A stretch of DNA of 64,000 nucleotides from Phragmites australis (Eukaryota > Streptophyta > Magnoliopsida > Poales > Poaceae), in assembly GCF_958298935.1 (NCBI RefSeq), contig NC_084935.1, positions 9,606,501 through 9,670,500 on the forward strand. Reading direction: 5' to 3'. The notes under the pieces are model-generated. The model worked only from the letters and a program-made list of their open reading frames with translations, was not told the DNA's origin and ran no database searches. Every line of letters starts with the position of its first letter. Positions within the stretch are counted from its first letter, which is position 1. Shown one piece after another: positions 25,301-35,521 of the stretch. Both the position numbers and the translations under genes were made by a program.

Positions 25301-25698
25301 CCGGGGTGTCTTGGGCGCGATGGGTTGAGCGGGGCACAGCAGTAGGTGGGCTGAGGAGCTGGGCTAGGGCGCGGCCCAGGCGGGAAGGGAAGGGGAGGAG
25401 GGGAGGGAAGGCAGGGTAGGCCGGGCCGGCTAACTGGGTGGGCCGAAAGGGAGAGAGGAGGGGCGGCCCGGGTAGGGTTTAGGTTTTCTATTTCTAAACT
25501 AGAGCAAAACAATTCCAAAAAGAAAACCGACAAAAATCAAAGAAACCTTAAATGCCTAAGTCCAACATGAATACATCAAACAATTAATAACTTTAATTCA
25601 AATTTGAATTTGAATTTAGAAATTAAGATTTTTCCTATTCTAATTATTTGATCGGAAAATTTTAAAAATTTGAGAAATCTGAAAATTAGTGTGTGACA
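22353..25698 (-). repeat. 5' LTR (3346 bp, longer copy)
   Basis: Full-length-looking LTR, starting tgtcacaccc and ending gtgtgtgaca on the + strand. It holds about 1.44 kb (22438-23882) missing from the other LTR. The segment 24675-25085 carries a 136-aa + strand frame rich in Arg, Ala and Gly, without a recognisable domain. Confidence 0.8.
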
Positions 25699-26009
25699 GC
25701 GGGTGGGCGGGGTGGCGGCGATGAGGCCAATAGCGCGATTGGCAGTCGGGGAGGTCGGGAGGGGTAGGTGGGCATGTAGGGTGGCGGCGAGGAGGCTGGG
25801 CGACATGGCCGGTCGTCGGGGAGGTCAAAAGGGGCAGTCAGGCGTGATGGCGGCGAAGAGGAGAGAGGTCTGGTGTTAGGGACGGGCAGGCTGCGCGGGA
25901 TGAGAGGCCAGGCTAAATGCTTGATAATGAGTTGGGCTTGTCAGGGTGATGAACCGACTGTGTGAGTTAGGCTGAGCTGACGGGTGTAATGATTTGGGCG
26001 TCTCGTGCA

Positions 26010-27161
26010 GAGCTTTTTTTATTTTTATATTTTTTCGATTAAAAATTTAAATAAATAGATTTCTCGTGGAAACAATTACAAAACTAGACGCCTACCGCCC
26101 TCTGAGGGAGCGGTAAGGACCTTACCACCCACTGAGAAGGCGGTAAGCAGTCTCGAAGTTTCTTACCGGGTAGCCTTACAGCCCTACGAGGGGCGGGTAG
26201 CTACAGTACGTGAACAGTAAACCTCAATGAACAGTACTTCACAGTTTAATTTTGCTACTATCTTTTCTATTCAAAATAGTGATGTTCTGTTGCTCCAAAA
26301 ATCCTAAAACTTTTTGTACTTGTTACATAATACATGTGCAACCCATTTTAATTGAATTCACCCAAAAATCCTATGTAGAATTTAAACTAAAATTCTCCAA
26401 AAAAGTTTACTTTTATAACTTCTAGCAATTGTTAGCGCCGCAAATAAATTTCTAGAAACCTGTTAAAATTCACTAATATTCTTCTTATATGATGTGATAA
26501 TTTCTAAAATTATTTTTAGCCTGATTATATGGTAAAAAGTGGATTCCTTTGTGATGCACCATTTATATGTATTTTTATAATTTCATGTGATATTCTTCTT
26601 CTAACTTAATTTGAATTCAAACATATATAAACCTAGAGCTAAAAATAATTTTAGAAATTATCACATCACATAAGAAGAATATTAGTGAATTTTAACAGGT
26701 TTTTAGAAATTTATTTGCGGCCAAACAATTGCTAGAAGTTATAAAAGTAGCCTTTTTTGTAGAATTTTAGTTTAAATTCTACATAGGATTTTTGGGTGAA
26801 TTCAATTAAAATGGGTTGCACATGTATTATGTAACACGTACAAAAAGTTGTAGGATTTTTGGAGCAACAGAACATCACTATTTTGAATAGAGAAGATAGT
26901 AGCAAAATTAAACTTTGAAGTACTGTTCATTAAGATTTACTGTTCACGTACTGTAGCTACCCGCCCCTCCAGGTCTGTAACGCTACCCGCCCCTTGAGAG
27001 GGCGGTAAGAGACTTCGGGACTGCGTATCGCCCTCTCAGGAGGCGGTAAGGTTCTTACTGTCTCCTCAGAGAGTGGTAGGCGTCTAGTTTTGCAATTATT
27101 TTCACAAGGAATCTATTTATTTAAATTTTTAATCGAAAAAATATAAAAATAAAAAAAACTC
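26010..27161. mobile_element. Mutator-like MITE with long palindromic arms, 1152 bp
   Basis: The element is almost one long palindrome: the left half (26010-26520) is mirrored by the right half (26640-27161) with few mismatches. The ends are gagctttttttatttttata and its near-complement at the right. A perfect 9-bp target duplication tctcgtgca flanks it (26001-26009 and 27162-27170), the size made by Mutator transposases. It has no ORF. It ends 373 bp before the start codon of the GH17 gene, so it lies in that promoter region. A transcript through it would form a hairpin about 0.5 kb long. Confidence 0.9.
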
Positions 27162-27533
27162 TCTCGTGCACACCCACGAGTAAAATTAGAAACCCAAACC
27201 CAAATGGATCCATTTCAAATACCGACCACTAAGACTGGTGCGCGAGATTTAAAACAAACGTACAGCAAGGCTGCCATGTCTAGAAGCAAACAGCCCATTC
27301 TATGTTCACCAGTCCATCACCAATCTCCCACCCCACCTCCAGAAATCCCCAAATCCCAACTCATCTTTGCCCCGACACCACACCAACCTCCCCTCCGCTC
27401 TGCTTCACTCAGGACCAGCACCACCAGCAGCACGCACGCTCCCACGCAGCAGAAATCGACCAGGGAAGGACATTCCCGGAGAAATAAGCAATCCGCAGAG
27501 ACCAGCAGGAGGAGGAGAGCGAGCACACTCCCA

Positions 27534-30500
27534 ATGGGGTGCAGGAGCAGGGGAGGGAGTGGTAGCAGCTTGCTCATCCCCCTCCTCTTGCTCCTCCCCT
27601 CCCTCCACCCCTCGCTTCAGCGTAAGCTCCCCCCCCCCCCCCCTGCTTTCCTCTTTCATGCTCTGTGAATTCGTTCTTGAATCTTGACGCCGCCTTGTTC
27701 TCTTGTTGGGTTTCTCGGTGCTCTGTTTCTTGCGCAATTGCTAATGCCGTGCTCTGTTTCGTGCTGGTTGCGGGATGCAGGCTCGTCGGTGTTAGTGTCG
27801 GCGGCGTCGGGGGGCGACGAGACGTACGTGGGCGTGACGATCGGCACGGCGGTGACGAACCTGTTGTCGCCGTCGGACCTCGCGGCGTTCCTCCGCGCGC
27901 AGCACATAACCCGCGTGCGCCTCTACGACGCCGACCCGCGCCTCCTCTCGGCGCTGGCCTCCTCCGGCACGCGCGCCATCGTGGGGGTCCCCAACGACGA
28001 GCTCCTCGCTCTGGGCTCCTCCCCTGCGACGGCCTCCGCGTGGGTCGCCCGCCGCGTGCTCCCCTTCGCGGGCGTCAACTCCACCACCCCGAACATCATC
28101 TCTGCCATCGCCGTGGGCGACGAAGTCCCAACCGCGCTGCCATCCGCGCTCCCCGTCCTGCTCCCGGCCATCCAGTCCCTCGCCGCCGCGCTCGCCGCCG
28201 CCAACCTCTCCTCCATCCCGGTGTCCACCCCGCTGCCCTTCTCCGTGGTGCTCGACCCGTTCCCGCCGTCGCAGGCCTTCTTCAACCAGTCCCTCGCCAA
28301 GTCCTTCCTCCTCCCGCTGCTCGCCCACCTGGCCAACACCTCGGCGCCGCTCATGCTCAATCTCTATCCCTACTACTCGCTGATGCAGAGCAAAGGCGTG
28401 ATCCCTCTCGACACCGCACTGTTCCGGCCGCTGCCGACGTCGCTGGAGATGGTGGACCCCAACACGTTGCTCCACTACACCAATGTGTTCGACGCCATGC
28501 TCGACGCCGTGCGCGTCGCCGTCAAGAACCTCAACGCCACCAGCGTCCCCGTGCTGGTCACCGAGACGGGCTGGCCGTCGTACGGCGACCGCAAGACCGA
28601 GCCGTACGCTACCAAGGACAACGCCGACGCGTACAACTCCAACCTGATCAAGCACGTCATGGAGGACAAGCCCGGCACGCCCATGGCGCCCGGCGCGCAG
28701 GCGAGCGTGTACATCTACGAGCTGTTCAACGAGGACCTCCGGCCGGGCCCCGTGTCGGAGGCCAACTGGGGCCTCTTCTACGGCAACAGCACGCCGGTGT
28801 ACCTCCTCCACGTGTCGGGGGCCGGCGGGTTCCTGGCCAACGACACGACGGACCGCACGTTCTGCGTGGCGGCGGACGATGCGGACGAGAAGGCGGTGCA
28901 GGCGGCCATGGACTGGGCGTGCGGGCCCGGGCGCTCCGGCTGCACGGCGATCCAGCCCGGGGAAGGGTGCTACTTGCCCAACGACGTGCGCAGCCACGCC
29001 TCGTACGCGTTCGACGCGTACTACCAGTCCCAGGGCCGCGCCGCCGGGTCGTGCTACTTCCAGGGCGCCGGCATGGTCACCACCACCGATCCAAGTACGT
29101 ACCGACCAAGCTCTCGCTTTCTTGGCAATTTTTGTCGGTGATTCAGTGGCAAGTTTCGCTGCTTGATGACTATTCTCCGCTCATGCTTAGTGTCCAGTGA
29201 CGGTGAGGGAGGCTCGTGCTGAACACTTGTTTAGTGCCAGCCAGTGACTGCTTAGACTTCGATTAGACCGTCTGGCTTTGATGTTTGTTCACATGTCCAG
29301 TAGTTTCTCGTGATCCCTTTGGTCGTTTTAAGAACTGCTACACTAGTCAGGCGTCAATGGAAACGCTTCGTGAAGATCTCGGCGCGGATTCGGAGTAGGA
29401 GCGACGCCATTGTCACGCCCACAAAGCAGATGGCATGACCGCCATGGAAAGTTGTTCGGTTTGTCCTTTCGTCAGAGAGCACTAGCTACAAGTATTTATG
29501 CGAATCGATCGTTAGGAGAAAGGTTGCTTTTCGTTGTAGGTAGGGGCAGGAGCAGTTTAGCAAATACTAGCAACCAGGAGCGGTTTGGGATGGTTGGTTC
29601 TCTGAAAAAGATAGGTTCAGAACACTTCACTAGATCACTCGTTCGAAACAGTACCATTTTTGTAGCTAGCTGATGTCAGATTACGGCAGCTCATAGGATT
29701 CTAACGCAGAGAAAAAAGGATGCTTCCATCTAGGCGTCACTCACCCCGTTTGTAACCTGAGAATCTTACTCTACCATGACACTACAGAGGCGACAGAAGC
29801 TGAGCTGGGCCTGGCTGTAGATTTGTCTGTTACTCTACCAAATCTGGGCCAGTGCTCAGGGTGTGCAGTGCACTGTGGAGCTTGCTGGTTGGATGGATGA
29901 CACAAGCCAGCTCACAATACCATTTTCGTTTGGTACAAAAGAGAAAGGCGCCACGAGGGGCTACAAAAAAGAATCCCCTTTCTCGCATGTGAGCAGGAGC
30001 AAGCAATGCTATGTTCGCGTCACATGCCAAGGGTGCATTCCAGATTGCACGCTTCGTCCCGTCACTCTCACCATGGCATTCCAACACGTTGGTTAACCTG
30101 ATTCATGTTTCTTATGGATCATTTCGATTCATTGTTGGAACTAGGAAGATGGGAGTGATGGCTGTTCTACTTACACTATAATTTGACCACATTGATGCTG
30201 TCTTCTCATTTGGAGAGGGGGAAGAAAAACTTGAGAATGTGTAACGTTTCGTAACAAAATTCCAGCTTTTGGCAAAGTTTACTCATGGCTTATGGTCATG
30301 TGCCTGTGGCATGCTTCAAAAGCTAAAGTTGGACCGGAGATCTTTCTCGCTGCCCATTATTTCCTGCAGATGTTCCTGCATTTGTACACATTGCATTTCC
30401 AAGTGCAGCCTTGTGTACTTGATGGGGGTTGGACATTGTTGGGTAGCAAATGGGAATTTTGGAGATCTCATTGTCATGTTCAAGACAAAGTTCAGGAGTC

Positions 30501-32392
30501 ATAGACAGGTCTGAAAGGCTTTGGCTCTCTGGATAACGCAGAGCATATGGCCAGGAAATTAGGCATTCTTGCCGTATGGGTCACGTCCCTGTCATGTCAC
30601 AAGAATTGCATTGAGCTATTACTGCTGAACTGAACTTCTGCTTGTTGTGGGTATGTACTAGCAACTTCTCAGGACAACACCCTTGTCATGTGCGAAAGGG
30701 CTATAGTTTTATCTTAGAGAAAAGGCAAGGGGAGGAATTAAAAGAGGAAGTGCAAGCAGGAATCTTTTGGATCTGGATGTCATCTAGGCCTTTTGAATTC
30801 ATGATGCGGGATCAGGACGAAGCGTGATCCATGCAAGTGGCCAACTGGAGCGAATGCTGTGAGCACGTAGCATTGTCTGGTATGGGAGCAGTATTATTAT
30901 TACCTGGACACATGCGTCTGGTGATTATGTGTTCAGGAAGTACTGAACGGATGCTCTGCATGTAATGGAGTGATCTAGATGACAGGATACTCATTTGGGT
31001 TGTGCCCAGTTTTTTAGTGTCATATAGATTGCGTTCCCTTATTTTGAAGGGGTAATGTTTGTGCTTCAAATACCAGAAGTTGTTCATCTATATGGAATTG
31101 AATTTAAATTTAGGCCTTCTAACATCAGAAAAGAATTTTATATTCTTCTGGTGTGGTGCAATTGTGCAAAGCTCTTGATTTACTGCAACTCCGCATTCTC
31201 CAACTTGGTATTTCTGTGATGGGAAGCCAAAGCTCACATGTTGTTACTTCCTAATGCGAGACAATTCCTACTTTTAATGGTCCTTAGGACTGTGAATGGA
31301 CAATTTTGTACTCATTTTATCTTTACATGTGCAAGTTATAAAGAAAATGATAATTTAGTTTGTCTTTTCTTAGTAGCTTCAAAAATCACATTTCTGTGGG
31401 ATTTTGCTGAACCTCTCGTGCCAAGCCTGTGGTCATATTGCTGTGTTCATATATTTGACCAAACATGAATTTTCTTCAATCTTTTGCAGATATACACTTA
31501 AACTTATCTTGAACTTCCATTTTGCTTTTCCTAACAAATGGATACCTTTTGTTCTGCAGGTCATGACAGCTGCATATTTCCGGGGAGGTATATTTCTGAA
31601 ACTTTTCTCTGTAAAGTTCATGATATTGTTCAACCGATTAACATTGTAATTATCAAGATATCAAAGCATGTTAAGGATGAAAATAATCAGTATAATTGCC
31701 CATACAAATAAGAACAGGTTAGCAGTGGCGGTAAAATCATTCTATGCTCTTTTTTGAAGGGTAAAAATCATTCTATGCTACTACTAGCTTTGGAGCTCTG
31801 TATGCTTATGGACCATTTTCTGAACTAAAAGAAAGTTTGTAACATTCATTCCAGGCAGGCCATGGTAGGTTTAGGAACCTTCACTGCATGCATATAATTT
31901 CGGTTTGCTTTCATACCATCCAGCAGAAGATTTAGATATATATAGATGGGATACCTTAAATGAAGGAATCACACAGTTCTAAGAGCTTGACAATATAACA
32001 GCTATTCTAGAAAAACAATACATCTGCTAAAATATCCTTCTACAGGAGACTCCTACTTTCTAGAACTTGTCTAGTCGATTATAAATATATAAAGTCTCTA
32101 TTTCATCAATTCAGAATTATTGTTAAATACCAATGTGTTAGATAAAATGCTATCATAATTAACTCTGCACATTATCTTTGCTAATGCTGACTGTTATCTA
32201 TCATGCAGTAAGCTGCAGAGCAACGTCACCAGATCTGATGGCTCAAACACCACTACAGTGCAGACGAGCGACGCTGAGGGATCCGCAATATGGAGACTAA
32301 GAACTGGAAGGGAGAGAGGGTTCTTGCTCTTCCTTCGGTTGCTGCTGAGCGTTGTGGTGGTTATCGTTACGGATTCAAACTTTTGGACATGA
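27534..32392 (+). CDS. GH17 glucan endo-1,3-beta-glucosidase with CBM43/X8, GPI-anchored
   Basis: Hydrolyses beta-1,3-glucan (callose) at the cell surface or wall. Four exons (27534-27621, 27781-29094, 31560-31587, 32209-32392) join in frame into 537 residues. A hydrophobic signal peptide (LLIPLLLLLPSLHPSL) precedes the mature start near residue 31. The GH17 barrel runs from YVGVTIGT (45) to about 375. The nucleophile is E291 in VTETGWPS and the proton donor E144 is in VGDEVP, where most relatives have VGNEV. An X8/CBM43 callose-binding module spans about 389-475, with Cys from C391 (TFCVA) to C472 (HDSCIFPG). A Ser/Thr-rich linker and a hydrophobic C-terminus (LLLSVVVVIV) indicate a GPI-anchor signal. 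Exon 3 is a 28-bp micro-exon completing the X8 domain. The layout matches plant glucan endo-1,3-beta-glucosidase 2/3-type proteins. Exon 2 is very GC-rich, as is usual for grass genes. Confidence 0.93.
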
Positions 32393-33834
32393 CAGGAGCA
32401 TGTTAATTGTAACAAAACCAGAATTTTTTGGAGGGCATGGTAGAGGAGGGGGGTTGGTTTATGTTTAGTGATTCTTTATTGTTAGATAAGCATTAATAAA
32501 TTAATCATTTTTCTTCAGATAATGGAATTTGTGTATGATCTGCTGAAATCTCTCAACATTTCAATCCATCCCATCCACATGAAGTGTTGACCGGCTGTAT
32601 GTATCTTCGCATACAGAGACCGGGATATTCTATTCCGTTATCTAAAAAAATATGAAGTGCTGAACGGTGGCGAATGTACAACATAAATTGCAACTTATCT
32701 TATTGATTAAACTTAACGTGAATGCGTTGATGTACATGGAAGATTTAGAACCCTTGTTATTAACTTTCAACAGTGGAGACATTTGTGTGAACAGGAGCAG
32801 AAGATGGCTGAATGCCCTTGTATTTTTTAGAAAATGAATAAAGCACCAGGCTTTTTGCATTCCAAGATGTATACAGCTAACAATTGATTATTACAATATC
32901 TCGACATATGTAACAAACATCACACGAATAAAACGTCATGAAGCTTAATTTATAACTACATGACCATCCGTGTTTAGCAAAGAGCTCCATTGTTAGCACC
33001 TCCAAGATATGGCAAACCTTCACAAACTCTTCTCTTTGATCCTCCCTGTGTAGCAGTCTTCAGAATCTTAGCCAGTAAGTACTTCTGAATAATGACGGTA
33101 TTAAAAAGCATATTTGTTTTTTTATGAAACACTATATCATGACAAAAAAGCCAAATAATCTAAAACATTACCACAACCCCTATTAACATTCTTTTTTTTC
33201 TTAGCTCCTATCTTTCGTAACTAAGTACCAATCATATGTAAAACATTCTTCCATTTCTTCATTACTACGACTATTCTGATTATATATCATTGTCTTAGCC
33301 CAATAACATTTAAAGAAAATGTGCTGGTTAGTTGTCTGTTAGAAAGATTTGCACTAACTCTGAAATTAAGGACAGGAGTTGTGCTATCCATTTCAGAATA
33401 AGAGGACTTAAATGTAGAGCTCCTGTCCCAACTGCATTAACAGAGCTAGCACCTCGTGGCGGGAGGAAGTAGGCTAAAAACGTCCATTGCAGCGTATCCC
33501 AAAGAAATATGCAGACACAGTGGCATATGACCAGTTACATTATAAATGAATAGCACATTGTGGAATAATGATTATCATCAGATAATCGTTTTTAGGCAAG
33601 AAACGCATGCAGTTCTCTGCGTATTCAAGAAGAAAATGGATAACCATCTCTCATTTCGTGATGTAGATACTCAGGCTGAGAGGGCAGGCAGACAATTCAT
33701 GCATCAAGAAGCGAAAACCTAGTAGTGTTAGATAAATCCTCCCACGAGTTCGTCCGTTGCTCTCTTGCTGCTTCGGCGCCGGCGTGAGCTCAACTTCCGG
33801 CCGTCGGCCGTTGCAGGTTCATTGGGGACGATGG

Positions 33835-34560
33835 TCAGAACCAAACCACGGTGGCAACTTGGCTTGAGATCAATGTCGCATGTCGGTAAAATACGCATAT
33901 TTGCTCATTCTCGAATACTCGGTATACTGAAAGGCCGAAGCTGCGATCCCGGATCAGCTCGATGCTGCTCAGCCTGTAATCTTTCAGCTTCTGCAGCGAA
34001 GAGCGGGGAGCGACGTGGCCGTTGAACACCCCAGCCTCTTCGTTCCAGATCCCATCGTATGTCCAACCGGAAAAGGCGCAAGGCTTTAGCGTTCTCCAGG
34101 CGTCGAACCAGCTCGCCGCGAGAGGGAACGGCCCGTCGTCGTCGGTGTTGTCGTCCCAGCTCATGTTGCCGCCTAGCACGACGTTCGCAGTTCGCTGCTC
34201 AACGTTGTGATGGCCTGCATATAAGGCCATAGATGGGTCAAACGCAAAACCCGCTCCATTCAACTGAGCGGCTCATTTTTCACTTAAAGCTTCGAAAACT
34301 AGAATGCTTAGATGGGTTCCGTCGGTCGACCAAGCCACTTACATTCCTACCTGCGCGCGCCACGCTCCATGCAGTGCATGGATGTTGTAACCCACTTGCA
34401 TTTCTACCTGCGACGCGAGGCTCCATGCAGTGCATGGATGTTGGTGGGATACTGGGATGGGGCATTCAAGCTGGGTCGTGGCCACGTGGATCGGCTTCAT
34501 CGTCGTCGCCAGACCAGGGCTGATGTCGACCTCGAGGTAGCCTCGGCCCATCGGCGAGTT
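33835..34560 (-). pseudogene. TDP2: Truncated TDP2-like (tyrosyl-DNA phosphodiesterase 2) fragment
   Basis: The minus-strand frame 34263-33835 encodes a recognisable EEP-family C-terminal part: NVVLGGNMSWDD, DGPFPL, SWFDAW, SGWTYD and KLKDYRLSSIELI. These match the TDP2 repair enzyme that removes tyrosyl adducts from 5' DNA ends. Upstream, in another frame, GRGYLEVDI and IHVATTQLECP (34551-34460) match the preceding part of the same fold. Between them lie frameshifts, a stop and a 57-bp duplication. The catalytic Asp of GGDMSWD reads Asn. No N-terminal zinc finger or promoter is present. It is a broken gene copy, possibly carried here by a transposon. Confidence 0.7.
34336..34443. repeat. 57-bp direct duplication within the TDP2 fragment
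   Basis: Two copies of a block ending gctccatgcagtgcatggat start at 34336 and 34393 and differ at several positions. The duplication interrupts the TDP2-like frame. Confidence 0.8.
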
Positions 34561-34699
34561 GGGGAACTTTCAGCACGCAAAATTTTCCGGTGACAGATTT
34601 AGAATAAAAATAATCAAGTGTTCTGTATATATCATTATATATAATAAAATACTAATACTCTAGTTATCAGGTAATATTGTATCTGATAATAATATGTAG

Positions 34700-35300
34700 C
34701 GATAAAAGTCAAGTGTGGAGCCAGCACAGAATTTTAGTGGGACTGAGGCTGAAAGTACTCTCACCCAGAGGTGTCCAAATGGGTATGTAGGCCGGCCTGG
34801 CTACAACCAGGTTCGATAGGGCTAGCTACTATAACGGTCTATACCGTGCTGTGCTCTTGGCCCATGACACGGCCCGTCATGCACCTTGCTGGGTCGGGTT
34901 GACTCAAGCACGATTGCGGTCTGGTGACACAGCCGGCACGGCAAGCACAGCGCCACGAGCAACTCGGTGGCGCACGGGTAGTCTGAAAAAATTAAAAAAT
35001 AGCCACAAAATTATCTCGTAATATCTCCTTCAGGCTTCTCGACTCCAATGATGGAGTGGTTATAGCTGGATGAGCATAATATCATGGGCTGCTAAGAATC
35101 GAGAAACTAAGTTGGCCCAGGCCCAAGCGTGAACTAGCCGCCATCTTCTTCCCATGATAGAAGGATCCCATCGCCAAGCTTCAGACTTCTCGACTCCATG
35201 GCGAGCTAGGGCTTGAAAGGGGCTTAGGGGGCTCCTAGGTACACCGGTGAGGTAGGGGGGCTTAAGCCCTCCGCACCCCTCTGAAGATCCACCCCTGATA
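34700..35300. other. Repeat-like intergenic sequence, no gene
   Basis: Contains a stretch of GCACGGC/CACGGCCC-type words (34790-34975), common in grass hAT-like repeats, and a G-rich segment (35215-35295). I could not define element ends. No supportable coding region. Confidence 0.3.
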
Positions 35301-35521
35301 AAAGTGCTTACGTAAACAAAGATTTCCACAAGTAATAATAGTAGCAAAGTGAACGGGTGATAGATAAAGTTTGAAAATGAGTACAATAGATGATCTCCAT
35401 TAGAAAAAAAAAACAAAACATTCAACCATAATATCTTGGAAAAAAATGAATAAATTAGTTAGTAAACATTCCATGTCTATAAGGCTATAACAAGTAATTC
35501 TGGTTAGGAAAACATTACATT

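Larger units (their letters stand above)
19201..25698 (-). mobile_element. Non-autonomous LTR retrotransposon (large LTRs), minus strand
   Basis: The two LTRs are 19201-20807 and 22353-25698. Both start tgtcacac and end gtgtgaca. Read on the minus strand, the LTR at 22353 is followed after four bases by tggtatcagag (22338-22348), the primer site for initiator tRNA-Met. A purine-rich tract, complement of aatctaccccttaaagg (20808-20824), precedes the other LTR. The flanking 5 bp are gcagg and gcggg (4 of 5 match). The internal region is only 1.5 kb and encodes no pol. A minus-strand Asn-rich stretch near 21680-21710 may be a gag remnant. The primer site and LTR ends resemble Ty3/gypsy-type grass elements. 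Confidence 0.8.

Noticed and set aside
27792..28997. 401-aa minus-strand frame antisense to GH17
   Set aside because: Dominated by Arg, Gly, Val and His, as expected for the shadow of a high-GC3 coding exon. No domain and no splice context.
27665..29200. 511-aa + strand frame overlapping the GH17 exon
   Set aside because: It is a different frame of the GC-rich GH17 exon, rich in Arg, Pro and Ala, with no domain. The 485-aa frame beside it carries all GH17 and X8 motifs.
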